Origin: Nipponacmea schrenckii
Lineage: Eukaryota; Mollusca; Gastropoda; Lottiidae
NCBI GenBank assembly: GCA_030562195.1
Contig: JAUJPP010000006.1
Span: 1,364,001-1,428,000, forward strand
Length of the DNA stretch: 64,000 nucleotides
Direction of reading: 5' to 3'
Positions 12,327 through 24,491 of this stretch are shown one piece after another (position 1 is the stretch's first letter; the number at the start of each line of letters is the position of its first letter). Both the position numbers and the translations under genes were made by a program. Under the pieces are notes generated by a model. That model worked only from the letters and a program-made list of their open reading frames with translations. It did no database searches and was not told the DNA's origin.

Positions 12327-13954
12327 TTTGTTTTCTAGCCGACAGATGGCACTGTTCAAATTTAATATTCAGTATGTGTGACTGACAACACGAAACGAAA
12401 CTATAATTTTGAGAAATTAATTTAAATTTTTGAGAATAAATATTTCTGTTATAGTTTAATGAGTTATTATTGTTAATTAGATTTAAATTTACACAGTTAA
12501 TTAGATATATTAAGTTAAGGCAAAGTTTAGATTTGGTTAGATACAGATTTCTCTACAACAAGATAACATACACAAACATAAAAACACACCTCAATGGTTT
12601 TGCTGATGACTGGTGTTCAAAATGTCCTAATAGTGGCTTAGCTCTGTCCCTCACTAAGTATTACAACACCCCTGTGCCCCTCACTAAGCACTAATGACAC
12701 TTTCTGCCCCTAACTTAGTAGCCTACTGACACTCCCTAAGTAGGCCTACTGTGACACCAGGTGTCCCCTTGCTAAGTACTATGACATCCCCTTACCCTCA
12801 CGAAGTATGCCTACTGTGAAACCAGGTGTCCCCAATGTGACCCCTGCCCTTCGAGAGATAGCTATCCCAATTGATATAGATGATAACTAAGTTGGTCTAC
12901 AATATATAAATTTTATCTGAAGTTTATAACAATTAATATAAAACAATATAAAAACAATTAAAACAATATAAAAACAATTAAAACAATATTAATTGGAATT
13001 TGATAATTAAAAATAAACAACTTTCTACAGTCAACTTTATTCTTTATAATGACTCAGAGATTTTATTCAAAATTATTTCTTACTTTTTCTGAGTACAATT
13101 ATTTTAATACATATAGGCCTACTTCTTTTTTTGATTTAGGTCAGTGAGTCACATGGCGTGAAACTCTGAGTAACAACATGTTTCAGGTTCTGTTTTAATA
13201 TTTTTCTATACATATATATGAACCATATATTATTTCAGTTATATCATGATATTTACATTGGTCCATTTAAAAAGCTTGTAAAGTGGTTTTAAAGATTTTT
13301 CTGTTCACCAAACCCAGTATTCTTGAAATGATCTTAGTGCTAGGATATCCTTTAAAATAAGTGTTTGAAGACCCTAGGACGTCCCAGCCCAAACCAGGCT
13401 TTTAGCATCATTATTATTTTCTGTCAGACATTCTTGGTTCCTGGCATTTTAGAAATTCTGAATATATTTATTATGTTGTCAATATCTCTTCAACAACTGC
13501 TTCAAATATTTTAGGGCTTTTGCAATATCTATGTCATCAAAGACTTATTTTAGCGGAATGGCAAGATCAACAGATGTCTGATTGAAAATAAGAATGGTAC
13601 AAATTGATGCTATCAGTGTCACTGATACATATATAATAAATATATACATATACTTTAAACAGTCTAATAACAATTCTGAATTTGTAATTATTTATTCAAT
13701 CATGATGTTCAACAAAAAAAATCAAAATTTGTTTGGAGTTTATGTAGATAAATAAAAAAAATTTTTTATACGTTTTTTCTTATAATTAACTTTAAGAAAA
13801 TCTAACATGAACAATGAAGATAATATATTTCAACATTTCCTGGTTTATTTTAACGTTAACAAACAAAATACATCAACTTGTAGAAAAATACATAAACCAT
13901 TTTAACATTTAAATAAAAATATATATATTTACTATTTGTACATAAATAGATAGA

Positions 13955-14198
13955 CATAGGTCTGAACATAGGGTGAACATAGGTCTGAACATAGGTGAAA
14001 CATAGTCTGAACATAGGTCTGAACACAAGTCTGAACATAGAGTGAACACAAGTCTGAACATAGGGTGAACATAGGTCTGAACACAAGTCTGAACATAGGT
14101 GAACACAAGTCTAAACATAGGTCTGAACATAGGGTGAACACAAGTCTGAACATAGGGTGAACATAGGTCTGAACATAGGGTGAACATAGGTCTGAACA
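13955..14198. repeat. Minisatellite built from 11-12 bp GAACATAG(GTCT) units
   Basis: Tandem mixture of GTCTGAACATAG and GGTGAACATAG/GTCTGAACACAA variants. Overlapping minus-strand open frames here (FRLVFTLCSDLC-type) are produced by the repeat and show no protein family. Confidence 0.9.
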
Positions 14199-14261
14199 TA
14201 TTGCAACATTTATTCTTTAATCTATATCTATAATAATTGAATTCCCTGTAAAAGTCGAGAT

Positions 14262-14512
14262 GAACTGTCGGAGTTTTCAACCCAGTTTCCCCTTGTCATT
14301 GATGTAGGTCAGAGGGGCTGATATGGAAAAAGTGTTAAGTTTGGACAATAAACCAAGACCCCATGTGCTACATGCTGTATAGGTTAAAGACCCCTCGATG
14401 GTTGGAAATCGCAATGAGTAGCACCTCATTGCACACTGCATGGCGTTGCCCGTCTTCATTAGCCCATTAGGTGCAGAAAAGCAATAAATAAAACTCCATT
14501 TCATTTCAACTT
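14262..14512. mobile_element. Dispersed repeat copy ('GAGTTTTA' family)
   Basis: Near-complete copy of the family seen at 10235-10498, starting GTCGGAGTTTTCAACCCAGT and ending AAACTCCATTTCATTTCAAC. The single minus-strand open frame inside it is not supported as a gene. Confidence 0.6.
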
Positions 14513-15141
14513 ATTGACTACACTTATGAGAAAGAAGTCACAACGATCAAGTAAATTGCTGCCAACAATAAATAAAAATGAACATCCACTTATATGATAA
14601 AGGCAAAACCATGAATTATATCTATATAATAGAAAGTATATAATATATATTATAGTCTATGGAGGTATATCACAAGAAATGCAACAGATAAAGGGAGGGA
14701 ATCATACTATTTGCAAGACCACAAAATCATCAATATTAAATTGTTTTCTCCAATATGAAGAAAGACAGATATTCAAACATATCAGTAACCAGTTTCAAAA
14801 CTGATAATTTCAGCATTAAAGTCATCTGATTGGTCAATCTTTTAAATTAGTCTAAAATTCTGTTTTATTATCCACTCAAATTGTTGTATTTCTTAAAATT
14901 ATCTCAGTTTAAATACATAGGTACGGTATTTCTCAATGTAAAATTCTACACTTACAACAACTTCAACTGACCTATACTTGATGACCAATGGAGGCTATTT
15001 TCAAATGGTCATTTTAGACGGACAATTGGACATGACTGGCATATGAGGCCAAATCAACAGTCCTGATCTGTTTCCATTTAACAGGTTCACCAGTTTAAAT
15101 GCAAATTGTGGATTTTTTTGAGAACAGATCCTGCCCCTGGC

Positions 15142-18100
15142 CTAAACTGAAGGAGTCTGGGTCTCCGGTGTATAGGACTGGCGATTATCTGAGGTTCCTG
15201 TATTTTTACCAATAACATTCTCCTCTTCCTCTGCATGATTATACAGGGGCAGTTCACAGCAACACAAACATTTAAAGGGGTTAGGACAGACAGCGTAACA
15301 TCCTGGGGGTAGAGGGATTAAAGGGCTTGTTCTGTTTTTATAAATCTGGTACGATTCCAGTCTGAAATATACAATAGATAAATACGATGTTAAACTAAAT
15401 ATTAATCAAATAGTTTCTAAATTTGAGACAAAGTGGCTGATCTGCCGGCCATAAAACTACAACATATATTTAAAGTTACTGAAATAGATCAGTTGTCTGA
15501 AGATCTCTAGTTAAATTTAACCAAATTTAGAATCAGCACGAGAAATGTGATCATAGAATACTGAAGTGTTTCTGAAGAAGGTATTAAGCTGAAATGTTAG
15601 ACTACAGGACAATAGTATATATTTTATATATTGTTCTTCCCTGTTATAGGAATTAGTAAGATAATATAATTATAGATATTGTAAATTGTGTGAGAAACTA
15701 AATCAACCTACTTTCTATAACGTTCATCTGATTTCTTTTCTAACAATGGTATTCCACTAACAAACAATAGTATTACTATAGTAAATAACGGACTGAGAAC
15801 AGCTACCCACTGAGCATCTTCCAATATACTAGTAGATATAATAAACAAACCCAACCATACCATAATCTCACCAAAATAATTAGGATGACGCGAAAACTTC
15901 CATAATCCTGAAAAATACAATAATAGTCTTTAATACAGGTTTAAAGAAATGAAATAAATGGAGTTTTACATCCTACTATTATGCACCCTCAATGGTCTAA
16001 TGAAGTCAAACAAGGATTGTGAAAATGTTTTCTAAATTTGTTATGTGTATCATAGACACATATAGCTTCAGTTTACACCATTCTTATTTACAGTAAGATG
16101 TCTGTGGTTCCTGTAATTCTACTAAAACCAAGGACTAATTTATTTAAAAGTCAAGGGTCTTCTCAATAGTGAAGTCATTCCAACTTAATGTAAGTGGACT
16201 CACAAGAACTACAGACATCTGATAGAAATTAGAATGGTGTAAATTGATGATATCAGTGTCCCTGATACAAATTAAAAAGTTAAAGAAAACCAGAGAGGGT
16301 GCCTGTTTACCGGGGTTAATCTCCTATGTATTATATATTGATTCGGCCAGGCCTTTTCAGTTCTGCCAATTTACAGGGGAAGCAGTTTATACAGCATGTG
16401 GTTTGGAGAAATAAATTTAAATAAACAATCTATTTATAAATATTATAATTAAACCTACCCACAGCGCACCACTTGCCCTTATTATCAGGGTTATTACGGA
16501 AATTAAACTTCTGTATATCCGCTACAGTCTCTGATACTAGACCCATCACAAAGAATATTATTCCAATAATATCCATCGCTGTCCACTGAGGAGATCTGTA
16601 GGCACTGGCTGGAGCGTTGATAAATATAAATGGTAAACTGACTGTAAATACCCATACTGCCTATAATTTAGATAAAATTCATTAAAAAAAATTAAATAGA
16701 ACCATATATGAGTACAGGTGTGAAAAAAAATATGAACATTTGCCTTGAAAAATCAGAAGATTGGCTGAAAAATCTAAATGAGGAGATTTGGGTGAAAAAT
16801 CAGGAAATTGAGTGGAAAATCAGGAGATTGGGTGAAAAATACAGAAGATTGAGTGAAAAATCAGGAAATTGGGTGGAAAATCAGGAGATTGGGTGGAAAA
16901 TCAGGAGTTGGGTAAAAATAGAGATTGGTAAAAAATAGAGATTGGGTAAAAATCAGAAGATTGGGTGAAAAATCAGGAGATTGGTGGAAAATCAGGAGGT
17001 TGGGTGGAAAATCAGGAGATTGGGTAAAAAATAAGAAGATTGGGTGAAAAATCAGGAGATTGGGTGGAAAATCAGGAGATTGGGTGGAAAATCAGGAGAT
17101 TGGGTGGAAAATCAGGAGATTGGGTGGAAAATCAGGAGATTGGGTGGAAAATCAGGAGATTGGGTAAAAAATAAGGAGATTGGGTGGAAAATCAGGAGAT
17201 TGGGTGGAAAATCAGGAGATTGGGTAGAAAATCAGGAGATTGGGTGGAAAATCAGGAGATTGGGTGGAAAATCAGGAGATTGGGTGGAAAATCAGAAGAT
17301 TGGGTGGAAAATCAGGAGATTGGGTAGAAAATAAGGAGATTGGGTGGAAAATCAGGAGATTGGGTGAAAAATCAGGAGATTGGGTGGAAAATCAGGAGAT
17401 TGGGTAGAAAATCAGGAGATTGGGTAGAAAATAAGGAGATTGGGTGGAAAATCAGGAGATTGGGTGGAAAATCAGGAGATTGGGTAGAAAATCAGGAATT
17501 GGGTAAAAAATAAGGAGATTGGGTGGAAAATCAGGAGATTGGGTGGAAAATCAGGAGATTGGGTGGAAAATCAGGAGATTGGGTGGAAAATCAGGAGATT
17601 GGGTGGAAAATCAGGAGATTGGGTAGAAAATCAGGAGATTGGGTAGAAAATCAGGAGATTGGGTAAAAAATAAGGAGATTGGGTGGAAAATCAGGAGATT
17701 GGGTGGAAAATCAGGAGATTGCGTAGAAAATCAGGAGATTGGGTGATAAATTGGTAGATTGGGTGATAAATTTGGAGATTGGGTGAAAAATCGAAGATTA
17801 AGTGATAAATTGGAATATTGGATAAAAAATCGAGAGATTTGGTGACCCATTAGAAACAATAACAAAAGTTATCAACCTATTATACAGTTAAACTGTTATT
17901 ATCAGTTTGTTTTGTAAAATGGTTCACACCAAATATCTTTTGATTGTTTGATTTGAATGTACACTAGTGAATAAGGCCAATAAGAGACCTTAACAGAAAA
18001 ACTAGGGTACAATAAAATCAAATGGCTGTAGCAATTAAGTTACGACTAAGTTTGTAATAGATTAATAGTAGGACCAAAAGGGAGAGGGGTAATATAGACC

Positions 18101-19017
18101 TAAGTCTGTTCCCCAATCCTTTTTATAAATATGTCTAAAATACTGTTTAAAAAAAAAGACCGTGAAATACCTACCTGAAATATCCAGAATATAGCAAACT
18201 GAAGGGGATTCTCTCGTTTATCATCGAAACGTTTATCTTCTCCTATTTTAATAATACGATATAACAGATATCCTGACAGTCTCAACCCCCATATTACTAC
18301 AAATATAGTCGTATATATCTGTCTAGTAGTGTATGTCTGGAATTAAAAATATCAAAACAGAATCTAAAACATGTTGTTACTCAGAGTTTCACACTGTGTG
18401 ATCTTCAGACGATTATAGAGCAATAAAAAAATATTAAAACATGATATGTTATCTTCAGCAACTGACAAAGTTTCCCTTCTAAAGTTAGACAAGAAGAAAT
18501 CCTTCGAAATCATAAATTTAGTTGGTAAGTAGAATTTATTCTCAGTCTAGATTTATACACAAGTTTGTTAATTATTTGATTATAACATAAACATCTTATC
18601 AGATTTTTATCAAAAATATTTACATAATATCAAATTGGCTTAATCGCTAACCCTTGGATCTTTGGCTTAATCCTTGCAAAGGTTGAAATGAAGTTTATTT
18701 TCACCACATTTTTCTCTTGTCAGTAGGACAGGTCGGAGGGGCTGATATGCAACGTGACATCAGAAATTAGTTATCCATCGAGGTAAAATAACCATTTGTC
18801 CGATTGTCCACAACCAAGCTGCTAATTGATGTAATTTACTTACCCCTGGTAGAAAAAACGTGATGATGGCTAAAATCACAAAATTACTTCCACCAGCAAA
18901 ATCTGTCACTTTGTCAAATTTACACGTACATGCAATTAAAAAGAAGGAAAACTGCATAGCAACAGTAACAATGGCACATATTGCCAAGTGATTTTCGTCC
19001 AAATACCAAGTCACCAT
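15142..19017 (-). CDS. DUF1295 / steroid 5-alpha-reductase-like membrane protein
   Basis: Integral membrane protein of the DUF1295 family, related to steroid reductases and isoprenylcysteine methyltransferases. Coding exons on the minus strand: 18844-19017, 18175-18336, 16459-16660, 15712-15907, 15142-15361 (954 nt, 317 aa, all GT-AG). Hydrophobic segments lie at about 11-30, 43-57, 65-80, 117-131, 140-157, 195-206 and 216-232. The diagnostic motif [12 protein letters not shown] is at 182-193, followed by [12 protein letters not shown], the usual cofactor-binding end of the fold. A cysteine-rich stretch CLCCCELP and a polar tail rich in E, T and S follow the fold. Family members are predicted reductases; the substrate cannot be read from the sequence. 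Intron 2 is almost filled by a 20 bp minisatellite. Confidence 0.9.
16746..17840. repeat. Minisatellite, 20 bp unit, about 53 copies
   Basis: Unit TGGGTGGAAAATCAGGAGAT with scattered variants (GTAGAAAATAAGGAGAT, GTAAAAAATAAG). The array is cleanest at 17041-17700 and decays at both ends. It lies in intron 2 of the DUF1295 gene. Its plus-strand open frames ([24 protein letters not shown]) are antisense to the gene and repeat-made. Confidence 0.96.
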
Positions 19018-20762
19018 TATGAGTTTATTTTATATAACAAGGAAATGAATAAGTTGGATTAATACTGGTCTTGTTAAACTGGTAATAGCAGTAGGCGTAT
19101 ATCACACAGCACCTGCTCTTGTTATTAATATACCACTGAAAGATTTACTGTTCACTAACAGGACCACCACACAACTGTTCTATTGTTTGTTAACTTCTGT
19201 TTTTAAACTAGATCCCTACTAATAAAATACTAAACAAGTACACTACCAAACTGTTGATATCACTGCTAATAATAAACTTCTTCTTTCCGCTATAACAGAA
19301 TCACAAATTTCACCTTCTCTACCTTTCAGTATTCTAGATCCTAAAGTTAGATCACTAGATCTTATCCTATTCTATGTTTTATTACAAGACGTTTAGTCTG
19401 AATTTGTTCCCTTACTTCCAATCTGTAAAGTAAAAGAGTAATAAGTTTTATAGAAAACACAATTTTTGCCTTGGAAAATCAAAGTTTAGTTCACCAAAAA
19501 TTAAAGAATACAAAATAACGCTACACCACAGTTCCTCGAAAAAAAAAAAAAGTAAACTCTCCAAAGGAGATGTCTGATTGATAAATACACGTGCAGAGTG
19601 GGAATCCAAGACATTTTTCATTAATAATTCCTTAAACATAACAAATAACCAGACAAAAACGATGTCAAGTAGGTAACCAAAATATTACCGGTAACCTTAA
19701 TTCATAATCTCTTATCAGATCAATCAAAACATCATATTTTATCGCCTAAAGATGCTACCCTGCTGGAAAAACTTAGTCCAAATAATTTATCTTAAATCAT
19801 AATCCATATATGTTAACAATTTTTATACTAAATATTTAAATATTAATCAAGATTAATAAAAATATCAAAACTTTACCCTGATGGAAAAACTCAGTCCAAA
19901 CAATTAATCTAAAATCATAATCCAGGCACTAAACAATAAGAAAAGTTACAAAAAAAAATCACAACCTCCATGTAAGTTAAATGGTTATACTAGTACAGGG
20001 TCACTATTAGTTTATATATAGCCCAAATTGTAGGGGTCAGAATGTATGACCCAAAAATTTATATAACTATAATACACCCTCACATGGTGTGTCACATGAC
20101 TGTTTTAAACGCTACTTTAACTGATATTAATATTTACATTGGTTGCATAAAAACTCGAGACTTATATAAGATATACTCCACTTAATAACTTCATCATTAT
20201 TGACTTATTCTACAAAATTTACTTTTTATTGGCATACAAATATTTTATAACTATTAACTCTAGAATCTAGCCTTTAGGCCTAAACTCTGAGCCCAAAAAC
20301 TTTACATTCAAATTTCATTTAGTGACTGTATTTCTTAAAATCTGGATTTCATTTTTCTATGGTTTCCAAAAATAAAAACTTTGATTCTTTGTGACTGTCT
20401 TTAGTTCCTAACATGTAGGGTACTCAACGACTTAAGGCTGCAATAGATAGAAAGCAGATGAGTAGACTGACAGAGATTTAAAATCACTTTTACTGTGAGA
20501 TATAGGTCTACCTGATTTACGACTAAACCACAACAACAGCCCCCACCAGAATAATAAATCAACGCAAAGGAAAGCTGTCTGTCGTTGCCAAGCAGGTGCA
20601 TGTAACGTACACGATTTCATTAAGAATGAGATAGACCTATTTACCCACGTTTTAAATACAAACACACAGTGTCCAACAACAAGCAGACATGCACCTTCTC
20701 CAAGATATTCGAACTACTTCATTTATATTAAAACATATAGATTTAGATCTACTGCTCAACAA
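19018..20762. other. Intergenic region upstream of the DUF1295 gene
   Basis: AT-rich. Contains a direct duplication of about 50 bp: the block GGAAAAACTTAGTCCAAATA at about 19762 recurs as GGAAAAACTCAGTCCAAACA at about 19880, both followed by AATCATAATCCA. No gene, promoter element or protein-like frame can be supported; the short minus-strand frames at 20401-20665 overlap each other and resemble nothing. Confidence 0.5.
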
Positions 20763-20850
20763 CCCCGCCCTTTTTGTTTGTCCATCTTGTAAACAACTTT
20801 CAAATGGGAATCCCCTGATCTATAAATAGCATCCGAACGTCATTTCCGGT
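20763..20850 (+). promoter_or_regulatory. Candidate TATA promoter, possibly of KDM8
   Basis: A GC-box CCCCGCCC (20763-20770) is followed by TATAAATA (20821-20828) and an ETS-like CATTTCCGGT (about 20840-20849). The spacing would place initiation near 20850. The next plus-strand coding start is KDM8 at 21637. A 5' UTR intron is possible, with donor-like GCAAGTAACT near 20920 and acceptor-like CTTCATTTCAG ending at about 21466. Inference only; no transcript evidence. Confidence 0.4.
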
Positions 20851-21167
20851 AATCCCCGTGTTTTCTGTAAACTGAAAGTAGTGAAAAAATGGTGATTAGA
20901 ACATCGTCTCTTGCAAGTAACTTGGGTTTGAGGTCTGTAGAAAATCATTTATTCACTGATTTGATGTTGACTGCGTACATGATTTACACATCGATTCGAA
21001 ATGAAGATCAACTTACCGTGCCCACTGCCTATCCACCACCCCTTTCCTTTGACATGGCCAGCAGAGCCAGGGGCTCCTGTTTTTTTTCATGGGAATACTC
21101 ACTTACACTATCTCTACTGTATAATAAAATATACGTTGATAGAAAGAAAAAAGAAAGAAACAACTAT

Positions 21168-21446
21168 ATTTTACAAGGATAACAACTAAGGTTCACAAGT
21201 CCTCCGTGACAGGGTTCCTTTCTACTAGCTGATTTTTGGCCAAACCTCTTGACATTGATCTTTCCGAGATTATCCTTACCCATTTACAGCTGGGTGGACT
21301 GGAATTATGAGTGAAGATGACTTATTCAAGGTCATTGAACTTTCACACACCGATCGAGATTAGAACTCACATCTGACGTGAGTCTTTCCATGAATAAAAG
21401 CGGGTGTCTATGACCATGACTCTTTTGATCACTGAGCATGACTTTC
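21168..21446 (-). mobile_element. tRNA-derived SINE
   Basis: Same family as 11045-11312. It runs on the plus strand from AGGATAACAACTAAGGTTCA through GGTGGACTGGAATTATGAGT to a tRNA-like head with a B-box-like GAGATTAGAACTC and an A-box-like GATCACTGAGCATGAC. It lies between the candidate promoter and the KDM8 start. Confidence 0.65.
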
Positions 21447-21636
21447 TGATTGTCTTCATTTCAGATAGCAAAATCCAATGTAGATAGAAAAACTGATAGA
21501 ATTAATGAATACGTCAATACCAACAATTGAAACCAAACATAGTAGACTCACTGCCATTGTGTTATCTCCACCATAGATCTCAGATATAAGATTTTTAGAC
21601 TATATTAAAGATTAGACAATCCTGATTCTAAAGGAA

Positions 21637-23166
21637 ATGGCAACACCTACATCCAAGCAACAATCCACATTGGAGGCTCTTATTAATCTCTTACCCAAAT
21701 CAACTGAAGAAGTCTTGAGAATTTTGAAAGACAAAGATCCTAAAAATTTTCTTGAATCTTCAGTTCTTGGTTTGGTTTCAAAAACCTGTGATTTGATCTA
21801 TGTTAAACAAAATGTCTCCAAAGATCAGTTAAATTGGCATGATTTGCAATCAAATTTACAGCCAAATGCTAAAATTGATACCACCAGTATACCTAATATA
21901 GGAAATTGTGAGGATTTAGAAAAGTGCGAAGATGCATATTATGTTAAAATTGATTCCGTTAAGAGTGAAGAAAACAGGAAAAATTCAAAAGGAAATAAAC
22001 CAGTGATATCTGACTTGGTAAAATCTCCAGAATCTAAAACTGATTTTGTGAAATGTCGAGAAAATTGTGACATATTGATAGATTATACCTGGGAGAAGTT
22101 AAATACAGGATATTGGAAAGATGTACCAGTGGCCTGGAGATATACGTACACTGTCGTTTCTATGTTAAAAATGTTTGTTGAAGTTCATCTTCTCGTCAGT
22201 GGCGATTCGGAGGTGAAGTTTTCTGATGTGATGAAAACATGTGATATGGGTTTACTGATGGGGGCGCCCCTGATGGACAACATCCTGGCGAGAATGTCAG
22301 TCTGTATTACTTCATTGAACCCTGGCAGTATTAATGTTACTTGTAAGGCGTCAGTTGTCAATGTTGATGACGACACCAGTGCCAAGACGAAACGTCAGAA
22401 ATTATCCGACACGATTGACAAATTCTCCCTTGATCCTTTATGTTCTTTAGACAAAACCAAATCAATTCAAAGAGTTAGCTGCCCTTCCCTGGAAAGTTTT
22501 CAAAAGAATTTTTTGAACTCAAGAGTGCCTGTGATTGTTACCGACGCTATGGATTTTTGGCCGGCTATGTCAAACAAAAAGTGGACTTTAGACTACATCA
22601 AATCAGTTGCAGGAACTCGGACGGTGCCGATTGAAATTGGTGCGAAATACACTGAAGACTCTTGGTCCCAGACTCTCATGACAATCAAAGACTTTATTGA
22701 AAAATATGTGGAAGATCCTTCTAATCCAAAAGGCTACCTGGCCCAACATCAGTTGTTCGATCAAATTCCCGAATTACAGAATGACATCAGCGTTCCAACA
22801 TATTGCTGTCTGGGGACAAGCGAGGATGTTGATGTGAATGCATGGTTTGGTCCGAAAGGTACCGTCTCTCCCCTACACTATGATGATAAAGACAATCTAC
22901 TGGCTCAGGTTATGGGTAGTAAGTACGTCCGTCTGTACAGTGACGAGTTCACCCCCTGTGTATATCCCCACCCCCATAGACTACTTCACAATACCAGCCA
23001 GGTCGACGTGGAACACCCTAATTATCAGGACTTCCCTAAATTCCAAACGGCTCCTTACACAGACTGTATATTAAACCCTGGAGAAATGTTGTTTCTTCCG
23101 TCCAAATTTTGGCATTTTGTCAAATCTCTTTCTGTTAGTTTCTCTGTCAGTTTTTGGTGGAAATAA
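21637..23166 (+). CDS. KDM8: JmjC arginyl-hydroxylase/peptidase JMJD5
   Basis: 2-oxoglutarate/Fe(II) JmjC oxygenase of the JMJD5 family. The human enzyme hydroxylates arginine in RCCD1 and RPS6; lysine demethylase and tail-clipping activities are debated. Single open frame of 509 aa, longer than human (416 aa), mostly in a divergent polar N-terminal region (about residues 70-145). The helical N-terminal domain contains DYTWEKLNTGYWKDVP near 150. The JmjC core includes GYLAQHQLFDQIPEL and NAWFGPKGTVSPLHYD. Metal ligands are H414, D416 (HYD) and H493 (KFWHFV). K429 in GSKYVRLY is the expected 2-oxoglutarate lysine. The end FSVSFWWK matches the family C-terminus, so the frame is complete. It has no introns although most neighbours are intron-rich. 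It is convergent with PWP1. Confidence 0.96.
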   Translation: MATPTSKQQSTLEALINLLPKSTEEVLRILKDKDPKNFLESSVLGLVSKTCDLIYVKQNVSKDQLNWHDLQSNLQPNAKIDTTSIPNIGNCEDLEKCEDAYYVKIDSVKSEENRKNSKGNKPVISDLVKSPESKTDFVKCRENCDILIDYTWEKLNTGYWKDVPVAWRYTYTVVSMLKMFVEVHLLVSGDSEVKFSDVMKTCDMGLLMGAPLMDNILARMSVCITSLNPGSINVTCKASVVNVDDDTSAKTKRQKLSDTIDKFSLDPLCSLDKTKSIQRVSCPSLESFQKNFLNSRVPVIVTDAMDFWPAMSNKKWTLDYIKSVAGTRTVPIEIGAKYTEDSWSQTLMTIKDFIEKYVEDPSNPKGYLAQHQLFDQIPELQNDISVPTYCCLGTSEDVDVNAWFGPKGTVSPLHYDDKDNLLAQVMGSKYVRLYSDEFTPCVYPHPHRLLHNTSQVDVEHPNYQDFPKFQTAPYTDCILNPGEMLFLPSKFWHFVKSLSVSFSVSFWWK

Positions 23167-23167
23167 A
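23162..23167 (+). promoter_or_regulatory. AATAAA overlapping the KDM8 stop codon
   Basis: The terminal Lys-stop (AAATAA) is followed by A, creating AATAAA across the stop. If used, the 3' UTR would be only about 10-30 nt. Coincidence is possible in AT-rich sequence. Confidence 0.3.
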
Positions 23168-23545
23168 AAATGAATTAAAATTGTTTTACAATCCATGGTA
23201 TTATTTCACCTTTGATGTCGATGACGATTATTTCATGTATTAACCTGTGGACGAATCTATCGGAAAAAGATGGTTAATAGTAAAAAAGAAACATAGTTTA
23301 CCTTGGATTGTAAGTTAGATATAGACCTCAAATTCCTCAGTTTATATTTGAAAAAAATGTCTCCATTATTCCGAATATTTACCTCTTGTCGGTCTATATC
23401 TTATACTTAATATACCATATCCAGGTTTTTACATTACAATAGAAACCAAAATGATCAAATGTAGATGTTTTGTGCCTATCTTAAGGCTAGTAGGCTACTC
23501 CCCATAATCTTTTATGGCTTTCTGGGTCTTCTTTGGCTAAAGAAA

Positions 23546-24260
23546 CTTGCCAGGCAAGGTAACATACGCCCACTTCAGCAGTACAGAAATATTCCAGTTT
23601 CTTCATTTAATCCAGGGAAAACTCAGTATACGTACATCGAATTTACATCCATTTTTGCAACCCTATTCCACCATAGACTTATTAAGATGAATACACATAC
23701 CAAGTTTCATTCAATCGGATAAACACTAAGTTCTATTGCTACACAAGTAAATTTTAACATTTTCTCATTTAATCAAGGGCATAACTCATAAACAGGCATC
23801 TGGACGAGAATTATCAAGATGAATACACATCCAAGTTTCATTTAATCGGATGAAACTAAGCTTCTTTGCGTACACAAGTAATTTAACGTTTTCATTTATT
23901 CAAGGGCCATAACTCATAAACATGACATTGGAATCGTGCCATTTTCGAACTTGTCCGAGATATTATCACGATGAATACACATACCAAGTTTCATTCAAAT
24001 CGGATAAAAACTACAGTTCTATTGCGTACACAAGTAAATTTTAACGTTGTTTCATTTAATCAAGGGCCCAAACTCATAAACCGAATCTGGAATCGTGCCA
24101 CTTTCAACTTGTCCGAGATATTATCAAGATGAATACACATACCAAGTTTCATTCAAATGGGATAAAAACTCTGGCCTGTATCGCATACACAAGTAATTGT
24201 TGACAGACTGACTGAGACGGACAGGGTGATGGCAATATACGTCCACATTTTCATGTGGGC
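23546..24260. mobile_element. CTTGCCAGGCAAG-terminus element, copy 1
   Basis: Left end CTTGCCAGGCAAGG followed by ACATACGCCCAC; right end ATATACGTCCACAT then ATGTGGGC. The interior holds about four imperfect tandem units of 140-170 bp (AAGATGAATACACATACCAA, TTTCATTCAAATCGGATAAA, TACACAAGTAAATTTTAAC) and a GACAGACTGACTGAGACGGA tail. No protein-coding frame. It lies between the convergent KDM8 and PWP1 3' ends. Ends shared with 42972-43946 and with a segment inside 38844-41435. Confidence 0.65.
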
Positions 24261-24463
24261 TCTAATAAAAACGGACACACCATTCACTTGGCAATGAGGG
24301 TTATTTTGTCCCTAAAAAGCGGGTGTCTGTGTGCCAGTAGGCCCCTGTAGATTTATGAAGTAATTACCAGCAAATGTGAATGTCGACATGGCAAAAAACA
24401 GCATACTAGCTAATACCCATATTTCATGTCAGCTATAAAAAAATACAATTATTTAGAAAGATT

Positions 24464-24469
24464 TTTATT
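24464..24469 (-). promoter_or_regulatory. PWP1 polyadenylation signal
   Basis: AATAAA on the minus strand, 23 nt beyond the PWP1 stop codon, within AT-rich sequence. Position and match suit a very short 3' UTR. Confidence 0.6.
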
Positions 24470-24491
24470 AAATATAAAATATGGTACATTT

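Larger units (their letters stand above)
12327..15141. other. Intergenic region between FNTA and the DUF1295 gene
   Basis: Holds the FNTA 5' flank, a degenerate repeat at about 12640-12835 built from ACTAAGTA and CCTACTGTGA blocks, the minisatellite at 13955-14198 and a dispersed repeat at 14262-14512. A fragment ending AAATCAACAGTCCTG near 15065 looks like a partial hAT-like MITE. An AATAAA on the minus strand at 14864-14869 could serve the DUF1295 gene. No gene seen. Confidence 0.6.

Noticed and set aside
13856..14280. Overlapping minus-strand frames rich in MFRLVFTLCSDLC
   Set aside because: Created by an 11-12 bp tandem array; no conserved domain and mutually overlapping in different registers.
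16708..17334. Plus-strand frames of [24 protein letters not shown] repeats
   Set aside because: Repeat-made and antisense within an intron of the DUF1295 gene.
20889..21189. 97- and 62-codon plus-strand frames downstream of the TATA-like motif
   Set aside because: No family resemblance and the ends run into a SINE. The region is more likely a 5' UTR or non-coding.
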